This document shows positions 11,801-34,300 of a stretch of 64,000 bases of DNA, piece after piece. Position numbers and translations under genes: made by a program. Position 1 is the stretch's first letter, and every line of letters starts with the position of its first letter. Source of the DNA: Puffinus mauretanicus (taxonomy: Eukaryota > Chordata > Aves > Procellariiformes > Procellariidae); contig JAJKFH010000374.1 in NCBI GenBank assembly GCA_023333565.1, positions 1,302,001-1,366,000 of the forward strand, written 5' to 3'. The notes below the pieces were generated by a model, which saw nothing but the letters and a program-made list of their open reading frames with translations, had not been told where the DNA came from and made no database searches.

Positions 11801-14800
11801 TAATTAGAAGGGAACAGAATCTGCTCTATTTAGAGCCCAGGAGTGGGAGCAAGATTTTCTGTATCATCACTTCGAGCCTTTCTTCATCTCTCTGCACCAG
11901 CTTGCTCCCCTTAGGGGAGGGCACCCTGCCCACCTGGGACACAGTGCTGTTACCAGCCCTGCTTGTTCCCCATCCCCTGCTGTAAGGTGCAGCGGAAGAG
12001 CAAGCACAAGTTATGCTTTACTTTTCCAGTTTTCATGTACCTCTGCTGCCTCCCATCCCTGAAGCTTTACATTTCTCTCCTCACTAAAGTGGAGTTGATT
12101 GCTGCATTAATAGTGATGCCATTCTCCTGCAGGACACTCTGACAGCAAACCTCAGCAGACTCCTAGAGGGCAGAAGAAAACAGAGCTATATTGAATTTGA
12201 TTAAGGGGCCAGAATAACCTTTAACAGAGCCACCTGGGGCAAGGAAGCAGACAGCTCTCCAGCTGAAAGCCCAGGCAGGTTTCCTCATAGCCCAGGGCTC
12301 CTCACTCAAGAGGAATAGCAACCCAGTCACATTGCTCCGTTGGAGCTAGCACACGGAGAGATGGTCACAGCCTTCCACTTGCATGAGGGGTGACTACTGA
12401 GCTCCCAGCAAGGAATGAGAAAGGACTACATCTCTCCGGGATTATTCACATCATTTAAGCTGGGCTTCTGTACAGCACAGCTTGGAGAACCCCCTTATCT
12501 CTGTGTTGAGCTCATCAACTCAGATCCTAAGCAGAGACCAAACATCCTTCTGCATGGAATGGAAAAGCTGCAGAAATACAGAAAAGTAGATGTCATGAGG
12601 GCAGGCAAACCTCAGATCTTCTGAAGCTGTTTAGTGGGGCAGAAGGACAAGCAGACTAAAGCCCAGCAGAGCCAGGAGGTTTGAGCTCAACTCTGCCTGT
12701 TTTAGAGGTATGACCTGAGCTCAAATAAGTGACTACCAAGCCCTTGTTATGCAGGGTTTCAGGAGCACACATCAGGGAGCTGAGCACAATAACAGCCAGC
12801 AGGACAGGGACCCCCCAGTACCCAAGGCAGATGAGCAGAGCAGCTCAGGGATGGCAGCCAGATCCTCAGAGAAGCTCATGGCAATGAAGTCAGTCCATAG
12901 GTCAGAATCAAGGTCTACTGATAGCAACCATCATCAGACACCATCCAGTAGTCACTTAGCAACTCCATAGCAATAGAAGAGGACCAAGATCAGTCTATGA
13001 GTCACAGCCCAAAGCAATAGGGACTGTAACCAGGCACAGTGAGCCAGAAACCAATACTCCCACCTCATAACTCAGGCAGGGACTAAAGGCCCTGAGCTGA
13101 GCTTAAATAGAGCACCCGGTCATGGGTGTGGGTGGAGGCCCCAGGTGAGCCTGGTTAGGGCAATTAAGGTCTATTAGTACCCTCAGCGCCCTGACAACAT
13201 AAGTCTCCCTCCTTGCACAGTGACTTGAGAAACTGTCCAGAGGGGAGTTTCTACCCCATGCTGAACAAAGTATCTTCACTGAGAAGAACCCTGAGGTGAT
13301 TTATGGGTTACACTTTTCCTTGCTAAACTGAAAAGCCGAGTGCTATCTTCAGAGAACTTCCTGGTTTTTTAACAGCTGGCTAAGCTGGGATCCAGGTGTC
13401 TCCAGAGCAGAGGGAGTAGCCTGTATCTGAAGAGGGCTGGGGAGAGCCATTCACTGGCTCGTGAGGACTATTGGCACTCATGCATACGTGTTTCCATGTG
13501 GTTTGATGGGACTGAAGATGCTCAGCACCTTTTACACAGGATGGTTACTTTCACATCTCCCTGAGCACTAGATAACCTACAGAAGAAACTAGGCACCTCC
13601 CCTGGGTTCCCCGCACAGCTTCACTGCGCCTTTAGAGGGAAGTGACTTGCAAGATGAGCAGAAAGGAGCACAACCCCCTTCCAAGGAGCTTTTGCTCTAA
13701 AGATGCAGAGCTCAGCAGCCCCTTGAGACTCCTCACAGACATTAAGTTGTGGCCGAGGAGCATGCTGGATGGCTGGAGTCGTTGGCAGACCAGTGCTCCA
13801 TGATAATGGAGACATTAAATCAGTCACGGCAGCAAGAACTGCATAATAGATGCAAAATATGGCAGAAGCCTGATCCAATTTTGGCCCTGCCTTGTTAAGT
13901 GGAAAAGTATTTTAGGAGATGGAAAAATACTAGGAAGTTCAGAGTGCATCCTCCTGCATGGTGTGAGGGGTAGCTGTCTGCAGTGACTCACCTGTATCTG
14001 TAGATGCACATCCTCTATAAACATATTCCCATACTGTCCTCATGGCTCAGAGATCACACGCTGGAATCCAGCTATTCAGGTCAGTTGAGGTCAACAAGGA
14101 CAGAGGTGTAAGCACCTGAAATGGCCCTCCTGGTTGAACTGCAGCTGGTTGGCCTCCTCTAGAACAGGCAGGTGACACTATCCAACACAACTGCTACATC
14201 TTGAGCACAGTTACACTGGGCAAGTTCTTTCAGCCAGTTTCCAGACAGCTCTTTAGTAAACACAGGAGGTGGACCGAGCAGGTTCCAGCCAAGGTCTGGC
14301 ATGGGAGAAAGTGAAACACTGCCGGTCCAGAAATGCTGCATATGTTAATTTTTCCCAGTGGCTTTGGCATTAATTTGAGGAAAAAAAAATGTATTACTGG
14401 AGGTAGAACTTCCCCTGCTCAGGGGGTATCTGCCATTTGACAAGCAGACTCAGAAACAGCCGCTGGCACACTGGATACAACCCAGGACTTGCAGATGTAG
14501 TGTGTTGGTTTATGATCACAATAAAGGCAAAGCTGTCGAGACCCTAAACCCTGTCAATAGGTAGGAAAGAGCTTGCAGGAAGGGGAGGGGGCTTGTCTCC
14601 CCCTTTTTTCCAGATCACATGTCAGCTGGTTATCTGCAGGCACCTGCTCATGTACCCCAAGCAGGCATGTATGCATTATGTTTATGTGTATACGTGCGCT
14701 CTGTGCTGGGATAAGGTCAAACAGCTTTTTAGGAGATTCAGAGGGCCATGCTGTTCTCTCGGAGTGTGCATACAGCATGTTCAAATTAAACTGGCTCATC

Positions 14801-17800
14801 GTGCCCTTTTCAAATCAAGATGCTCTTCCAAGCCAGTCTCACCCAGCATTTGCCAACAACCACAATCCCAAGGAGGGCATGACCACCAGGAGGGACACTG
14901 CCTGGCTTCACAAAGTCCCGTCTGCTTTGCAAGGAGCACCCCCATCATCTTCCATCTGAGCCCAGACGCAGCCTGTTGTGGGCAAACCTCACCTCCCCAA
15001 GACTCTTGCTTTTGCCCCAGGTTGTCAGAGGCACCGTGCAATGTTCGAATCGCAGCAGCGAGAAGCCAAGTGCTCAAGCTTGGCTAAACTGAAGGTTGTC
15101 AGGGGAGCAGCTCCTCGTTTCATGAGAGCGTGGCTTGGCTTGCCAATCTCCAGAGCCCTGCAGTAAAATCCTTGCTGCGTTCAGCTGGAACATGCCCCCT
15201 GGCTAGGCAGGCCCTGTTCAAAGCAGCATCTGTTTTCACCCCTGTCTGCACCCCTGTCCAGACTGGACACCTGATGCTGTCAACAGCCAAAGCTTGCTCC
15301 AGGGAACCTGAAAAGCACAGTGGCCATGAGAGGAGGAACATGCCTTCAGACTGGCATTAACACTCCACTGAGCAGCTGATGCCAACATTAGCAAGGGCGC
15401 AGCTGCAAGAATTCATTGCTCTGCTGGATGCTGGCAACACAGCAAGGTGGGAGGGCATAACTGCCTCTGTAGTGAGGATTCAGGAGGAGGCAGTGAGCAA
15501 AGTGACAAACAAGTGACTCCAACAACGGCATCTCTCTGGTGCCACTGCTCACACCATGTGCCAAGTGAAGTGGGACCACAGGACGGGAGGCAGGAGTAAG
15601 TTGTAGGACAAAACTGAAGGGGGACTGTCAACAGCCCTGTCCAGCAGCAGGGCAAAGAGCTAGGAAAATCAGGAGTCCCATTCCATTCCTGTGTATTCTC
15701 TCATGGTTTGCGGTGACATGCTTGGCCTGTATTTAACTCTGTGTGGGTCACTACAGGCATAGCAGAGGCTTCACAAGGTTGCAAGTGTTTAGGAAGCATT
15801 TTGTATTTGTCCAGTGCAACACAAAACCTCTTTCTCCTCCCACACCCAATGTTCATCCCCACAAGTTCGGTTTGGTTGACAAGCTTGTTGCATCCCTCAT
15901 TACTGCTGGTTTTGCTATCTCAGGGCCAGCGCTTTCCCCGGCAAGGTATGTGGGTTCCTGCAGAGTTGGGCACAGCTTGCAAGTGTTGGCAATTGCTCTC
16001 CCCAGGGATGGCCCCTGCCCATGGCCTCTGGCATTAGGAGGTGAAGTGCTAAGAGGTCTGTGCCCAGCCCAGGGGGGCCACACTGGGCCTCACCAGGCGG
16101 CGGTTCCAGGCACACAGCAGCTCTGCCCTCCCCAGCGCACACCTGACCTGGGCATACATTCAGGGACCAAAGGGCTAGCTCAGGCAGGGAAGGCATGCCA
16201 GGAAAGTGTCTCTGCGGGCTGCCTGCAGAAAGCTCTGGTAGACAAGAGACCCAGTGGGAAGGTGAAAAACCAGCCAAAACAGTTAAAACAAATACACAGG
16301 AGGGAGCTGGCAGACAGAAAAGGCAACACACGGAGCCAGTTTCAGGCTGAGAGTCATGCGCTAAGCCCCCAGCAGGGTTCAAGCACTGCTAGCTCGCGAG
16401 TACCAACCAGGCTGAGAGGACACACACGCACGCACATCACCATGACAAACCCCACAGTGTCGACAGCCAGGGACGTGTCTGCTTGGCCAGCACAGAATTG
16501 CAGCAGCCAGCTCACAAATTCTCTCAAGCACAGGCGGTAGGAGGCTGGAGATGCCTTACGGTCCCGTAGTCTAGCCAGGCAAAGCACATTCACTACAGAC
16601 TCAGCTGTGTCTTGGAGAGGGCTTACTGCTTCTCCCAGACTGCAACCCAAGTGGCAGCCAAGACACGAGATCAAGGCTAACCCAAGACTGGGAAAGGGAG
16701 GTGGGAGGTACATACGGTGACAAGACAGTCTCAAGGTGACACTAACATTTACAGGAGAGAGTCCCACAGAGTGGTCAGTGCTCCAATACGCAGCAAGACA
16801 GGGAAGGAGCCACCGCAGGCAGGTCCTGGGTGGGAACTGCAGCGTTCATGACACTGTCCTGTAGACAGCCGTGTTCTGGTATCTATCCACCGTGAGGATG
16901 TGCAATAGTTGAGAGACCAGCACTGGCAGTTCCCACTAACTTGAACACAAAACACAGGATGTGTTTGTACCCAAACCCAACCCCAGAAACTGCTGAGCTG
17001 CTGGCCCAGCATCCAGGTTGCTCACTTACAGTCTTCCTTCCCCCCATGGCTGCAGAAGTTCCCAAAAGAGGAGGAAACACAAAAGTATTGAAAAACAAAT
17101 GTATTCAAAACGCACACAATAAGAACATTGCATGTGAACACTAAGCCCATCCTGTCCCCCCTGAACACCCCCAGCGCAGGGCTCCTCCACTGCTACTCCC
17201 AAAAACAGCACCATGAGTACTTCACCCTCAACAGATGGGTGTGAGAGATGGTGTTCAGTTTAGGTGTCAGCACTTTGATCCAGCCATAAACTCACATCTG
17301 CTGACAGCTGCACAGAGATGACACCCAGTAAGGCAGGGGAAGCCCCTTCCCTAAGGCTTCTGGACACTGCCGCAGCATGTACTGAAGGAGCTTTCCTTGC
17401 CCATACAGATCTCCACTAATATTATAGTTATGTTTGATTTCAGTTCTCATCTTCCTCTGCCCCCCCCGCCTTGCAGAAACCAAGCACAAGGTCAACCCAC
17501 GTGGGCACCTGGAGAAATGTCAAGTGTCGAGCACAAAGGCCTGGAACTGAGAGGCTGGCTGGTTCATGGAGAGTTGAAAGCAGTCTCAATTATCACCCAG
17601 CAGGCTGCACAGTCGCCAGAGATGGGAAAAGAGAATCCCTGAGGGTGCTTGCAATCCAAGGGGCGTGGATAAGGCAGACAAATGCTTTTTGAATACTCCC
17701 ACTCAGTCTCTCCTGCAGATGAGCCCATAACAACTAGCGACAAACAAACAGCAAGCATGCCATCTATGTGGCCAGCAATTCTCTCCCTGTTGTGCTTAGC

Positions 17801-18041
17801 TACAAGGCAAAAACAGTGAACGAAGATGCTAAACAGACTTGGCTGGGCATTCAACTACTTAATTCTGTTCTATTTACAAGGTCTTCAGCAGCTCAGCACT
17901 CCCTTAATCCATAGGGCACAAACCAAGCAAGAGAACGTGCAGCTTAATCCCTCTGGATCATGATCTCTGTAGCGTTTCTGGGAGGGCTGCAAGACGGAGG
18001 TCTCATCTCACAGGAGCACATGGCGAACCCCACTGCCAGCT
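8829..18041. other. Spacer between PODXL2 and MCM2, with the MCM2 3' UTR at its right
   Basis: No gene was recognised on either strand. The part next to 18041 must include the MCM2 3' UTR, but no canonical AATAAA on the minus strand was seen between 15.0 and 18.0 kb, so the transcript end is unresolved; a variant signal may be used. Open frames here are short or low in coding character. Stretch 12690-13200 has the look of an unclassified interspersed repeat (see findings). Confidence 0.6.
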
Positions 18042-29589
<11,548 letters not shown>

Positions 29590-29900
29590 CGCCGCCACGT
29601 CTTCCTGCCCGGCCGGATTCCGCGCGAAAACAGACCCACGTGGTCGGCAAAAGCGCGCGAAAGCTCATGAATAATGGATAGCCTCGGGGGCGGGCCCCGC
29701 CCCGCCGCGTGAATATGGATGAAGCGGCGGGCGGGGGGTACGGCTACCCCCGGGCACGGCCGAGGGGGCTCGGGCGCCGGGCGGGCAGCAGTGGCAAACT
29801 CTGTGGCAGATTTTGGCAAACATTTGGGCATTTCCCGCTGGGCTCTAGGGGTTCCCTCCTGCCGGGAACCCGAGTCACGGGAGAGATCCCGCTGCGAGTT
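29590..29900 (-). promoter_or_regulatory. MCM2 promoter with E2F-type sites and an E-box
   Basis: Upstream of the MCM2 start are TTTTCGCGCG (minus strand, 29621-29630), TTTCGCGC (minus strand, 29655-29662) and TTTCCCGC (plus strand, 29831-29838), all fitting the E2F consensus. A perfect CACGTG E-box lies at 29637-29642. E2F control in late G1 is established for mammalian MCM genes, so growth-linked expression is the likely meaning here. No TATA box is placed suitably. Confidence 0.72.
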
Positions 29901-30105
29901 CCTCTGTCCGTGCTCCCACGTCCGCCTCTTCGGCAGCTAAAATCAAGTCTGGCTTGACCAGGTTTGCCACTGACCCATGGGAGAGCCGCTTGAATCACCT
30001 TTATCCTGGTTCACACTAAAACTACAAGAGGTGGGAATGGGGTTCTGGTGTTTGGGAGTTTTTTGGTCTGAGTCTGTATGTAGTAACAGTAACGGGGAGC
30101 TAATC

Positions 30106-30230
30106 GGAGCAGTTCTGAAGGACAGGCGCATCTGCCTCTGCAGTTGCTCGGCACAGCGAGCGATGCTGTTTAGGAGAGGAAATGAAGAAGTCCCATAGAA
30201 ACTGGAAGAGGAATTTAGAGAGACAAAACA
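30106..30230. repeat. Diverged direct repeat, copy A
   Basis: This segment aligns by eye with 31224-31370 in the same orientation. Shared landmarks are GAGCAG.TCTG near the start, an identical 21-base block centred on CTGCCTCTGCAGTTG, a GGA.GA.AA segment, and a .TTTAGAGAGA.AAAA block at the end. Copy A lacks about 25 bases present in copy B. The family is not recognised. Confidence 0.6.
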
Positions 30231-31223
30231 TAGCAATGGGCTGATGTTTGGCAAGGAGGTGAACCACTTCCATTCCAGACTACAGGCTCTTTCATAATGG
30301 TAGGTGGCTTGGATTTTGGAGATCTGTCTTCTCTGAAGGATTTCGGACCACTGTTCAGTATCAGGCTATTTCTGCTCTTGGCTGCAGTGGGACGGTAACC
30401 CTGAAACAGGAGACACCAGAAGCAAAAGTGACTAAAGAGGCAGCTGACAATCATAGACCTGAAATGCCTCTTCCAGGAGCCCAGCTGGATGATTCAGCCT
30501 GGTACGAATATAGCAAAGCAGGAGCATCACGATATAAATAGGAGAGTGGCTCATCCTTGTCTCTGTGACACATGACGGGGAGCTGGCTGGTGCTCAGAGT
30601 GAAACAGGCACAGGGACCCCCCAGAAATATCCCCGCCTGTAGGCTACAGAGACCACCATGGCTTAAAGGAAGGCAGCCCAGGACCTGCGTAAGGTGGTGC
30701 TGTCTGACAGGTGTCACACTGTGATGAACTGGTCTCACCACAGGGTGCCACTGTCTCTCCAGGCACTGGATGGCCGGATGGACAGCTCTTCTTCCCAGAA
30801 GACCATGGACCATGTCCATGTTTTCACTGCTCTCTTTGGGTGCCAGCTACAAGTGGCTTGAGCTGGGGTGCTCAGTCTCTTTGAGAAGAGCTGAGGTTGG
30901 GCAGCTAAAACCATCCCTAAAATCAGGTGGCTGCCATGCATGGGACAGGGCTCCTTCTCCTGTGCTAGACACCATGCACCGGGGCATGCGAGAGGTCTGA
31001 GATGCAGGGAGGGTCCAGACAGCTCGCTGGGGTGAACACAGCTGAGCACCAACCTCCTGACTGTATCAAAACACGCCACTAGGATTTTGCGGATGGTGGC
31101 TTACAGCACAGGAATTCAGGGACTGAATTCCCTGTTAAAAGAAGGGCAGAGGCACAGGACTACAACCCAGGTGGTATCCCGTGGTGCAAATTTATGCCTG
31201 ATACTAGAAATCAGTAGCTTGGT

Positions 31224-31370
31224 AGAGCAGCTCTGGAACAAGATGGGCACATCTGCCTCTGCAGTTGCTCAGCACCTGAATAGCAAAGCAGTTTCGGATG
31301 AGAAGTAATATCCTGTCCAGTAGACCGATCTAATAAAAGCTGAAGGAGTATTTTAGAGAGATAAAATGTC
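31224..31370. repeat. Diverged direct repeat, copy B
   Basis: Partner of 30106-30230, about 1.1 kb to its right and in the same orientation. It contains the same CTGCCTCTGCAGTTG block and TTTAGAGAGA end with scattered changes. It may be two old insertions of one unclassified element, the ends of one element, or a local duplication. Confidence 0.6.
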
Positions 31371-33114
31371 CCAGAAGAGTGGAATTTGGTGACAATATGA
31401 GGGTGTAATGCTGTTCTGGAAATCATGACTGCACCTTCCGCCTCTGACGCCTCCAAGTCAGGTGAGATTGCCAAAGGACAGCGGACTGCAGCAGGTACAG
31501 CACCAAGTGCCAGCTTTCCTTGGGGCCCTCAAGGTTATCCCAAGGCTGCTAAATATCACCTCTTGTCTTGCTTCAGCCTGGCAACACCAAGTGACACAGC
31601 AAGGACAAAGGGGGTGAGCTCTACCGTCTTTATGCACTGGATGGAGGAGACGACACAGAGAGCTGCAGTTCTCAGCTGAAGTGGGAGGATGTGTGCAATT
31701 AAGGAGATGAGGCAGTCCTTGTAGGTGGGAAGAGCAGAGTTATGTTTGCACACACCATGTTTGGGCTGGAAGGCATGGCTTGGTAATGCAAAGGAACCAT
31801 AAATGTGGATTCCCCACCTCCTCTGTTTCACGTAAGCAGTGAGGAAGGCAGGATCTAAAGTGTCACGGTCCTCGCGGTGGCACCCAGCAGTCTTCCGCCT
31901 GAGAGACAGCTTTTGGATCTGGTGTCCCAAGCGCTGAGCTCTAGCCCCAGAGTGAATCAGATGGAAAGAGCAGGTGTATTGCAAAGCAAAATCTCTCCTT
32001 CTGACACAGTTATGTGGGAGGTAACATGTTCAGTTAGTTAGTGCCTGAGGCTACAAGTGAGAAGACATGGATTTTACTGCTGGCTCTGTTACCAAGGAAC
32101 TTTTCAGGCAGAAGCACTCCACCTCTCTTTAAACAGAAGTGTCCCTTCTATAACTCAGGGATGTTGGTGCCTGCTGAGCCTTTGAGCTTGGATCCATAAA
32201 TAGAACATGTCAAAATATTGCAACATATCATTAACCTGAACGACACTGTGAGAAGAGACAAGCTAAGGACCGGCTTCTCCAGATCTCATTCCAAAGGCAT
32301 GACACCAGCATAAAAACCTGGTTCACCCCAGGGGAAAATCAGAGGAATAGTGCTGAGGCAGGCAACACAATCTCAGGGTACGTCCCCTCCATGGGGCTTG
32401 CTGCAGCGAAGCTGGAAAATTAAACCTGAGAAGAGGATCAAGCAGACTTAAGTTGAGAAAGATGTATGTGTGGGGTGGGCCTGAAACGCTCTGTGCGTGC
32501 TGTTTGCTAGAGCAGGGCATGAAACTTGATCAATATAGGGGTCTTCTAAAGAGGTGTAGACCTTGTACAGCAAATTTCAGCTTAGTAAAAGCCTTGCATT
32601 CCTATAGAAGCAATCCCTAGAGTCTCAGGTGAACCACAGGTAGAAAACCATGCCAGAGTTTATCCTTCAGCCCTTGAAATGACTCAGATAACAAGCACCC
32701 TCGTTGAAACTCTGTTCACAGTCAGACAGCTCTTACTGCCAAGAGTGACCTGCTGATGTTTAGCCAGTTATTTCCTTTAATTTCTTTTTTAAATCTTGGG
32801 TCATTTGTCCCACTTATTCCCTTGTTTACTGTACTAAACTTTTCTTTTCTCTGTCTGGTATTTGCACCTCCAAATCCTGCTAATTATTTATCGTGTTTCC
32901 CTTTAGCTGCTATCATCCAAACTATGCCAGGTTAGTTCTGTCAGCTTTAAATTTTCCTTAAAGTCGAACTCTCCAGCTTGTTAATCATTCTCTCCTGCAG
33001 GGAGTTGATTATAGAATCCAGTCCATGGAAGAAAATTATTAACTCCCCTGCCTTGCAATCAATGATTCCTCTACAGAAGTAGCCATTTCTCCTCGCCTTG
33101 GAGGTGTGCGATGA

Positions 33115-34300
33115 TGTGGGCGCTGATCACACAAGTGTTCGCCATCGGCTGTGACACTGGGCTGTGCGGGCGGGCCTGGGAGCTACGATCAGGCTGTAAA
33201 AGACAGAGCCTGCACGTTGCAGGCCGCATCTACCACCGCCCGCCTGGCGGGGACAGGCCGCTCCCCGGGCAGGCCCGCGGGGCCGCTGCCCTGACCCTTC
33301 CCCGCCGCCCCCCGCTCCACGCCAAGATGGCGGCGGGGCCGGGCAGGCCCTGGGTGAGCCACGGACGCCATGGCTCCCGCCCGGCGAAGAGGTGTGAGGC
33401 AGGCCGGGGTGAGGCGTGTGCGCAGCCGAGGGGGTTCCACGGCGAGGGGGCGAGCCCATCCCGGCCCAGGGGTAGATTGGGACCTCCACCCCCAGCCTGG
33501 GGGAGGGCGTGAAGAGAGCGGCCGGGGTAGACCTGGCCGCCGGGCGGTGGGGTTCAGGGGGAGGTTTTGTGCCTCCCGCCCGCTTCAGGGCGGGCTCGGC
33601 GCCCCGGCGGGGACGGCTGCCGCCTAAGCCTCGCCTGCTACTCTGCTCCCCGTCCCGCAGGTGGACGGCCGGGGCAGAGCACCTTTAAAGCGCGGCAGGC
33701 CCGCCCCTCGAGTCCCGCCTCCCGCCCCTTCCCATTGGCTCACGCCGGTATTTCTTTTGGCCTCTTTGACAGACCCTCTCTCCACTTGGTCCCTGATTGG
33801 CCCAAGCGGCACCCCTCTCGGGGACCCTCTCTCAATAGCGCCGCTGGGCCCAGCCGAAAAGGCGTCGCCCCGTCTGCCCTGGCTCTGGCGGCCGCGTCCC
33901 CGTCTGGCGGCGCGGCGCTCTGCTTGAGCCGCTCTTCAGCGACGCTCCCTGGCTGAGGGGAGCGGCGGGGCCGGGGCCTGGGATGGCGGGGCTGGGCCCC
34001 CGCGACTGAGAGCCGTCGGCGGGGAGGCAGGGCCGGGCGGGCTGGGCCCGCGGCGGGTAGGAGCGGGGCCGGCGCCGGGAGCGGGGGGTGTACGGGGAGG
34101 GGCGCCGGGGCACTTCAACCCGGGGCGGCGCGGCCTGCCCTGGCGGCACGGCCTGGCTGCGGCTGGGGTCGCGGCCCTCTGAGGAGAGCGGCCGGGCCGC
34201 GCTCCAGGGCGGTGCGAGGCCCCGGGGGGTCGCCGGACTCCGGCAGTCGGCCTCGGGTGAGCGGGGGACCTGAACGTGCCTGTCAGGCTTTAAGAGCCCG
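33115..34300 (+). promoter_or_regulatory. TPRA1 CpG-island promoter
   Basis: A CpG-dense block between AT-rich flanks. It contains a YY1-type AAGATGGCGGC at 33324-33334, and two inverted CCAAT boxes (ATTGG) at 33734-33738 and 33796-33800. CCAAT boxes usually lie 60-100 bases upstream of the start of transcription, which points to a start near 33.85-33.9 kb. The YY1 motif further left, before another good GTGAGC donor at 33354, suggests a second start. There is no protein-coding evidence in the island. Confidence 0.68.
33870..34256 (+). other. TPRA1: Probable non-coding first exon of TPRA1
   Basis: The start is inferred from the CCAAT boxes just upstream; the end is a strong donor, CTCGG then GTGAGCGG at 34257. 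The first coding exon is about 4.3 kb downstream. The exact start is uncertain, and an alternative first exon could end at 33353. Confidence 0.42.

Larger units (their letters stand above)
29901..33110. other. Spacer between the divergent MCM2 and TPRA1 promoters
   Basis: No gene was recognised. Open frames such as 30451-30819 minus and 28871-29668 minus have no recognisable domain outside MCM2 exon 2. The stretch holds the two related repeat copies listed separately. A TA-rich, non-CpG segment from about 32.7 to 33.05 kb separates it from the TPRA1 island. Confidence 0.5.

Noticed and set aside
33127..33512. Open frames of about 120-130 codons on both strands in the TPRA1 island
   Set aside because: GC-driven openness on both strands at once; no homology recognised.
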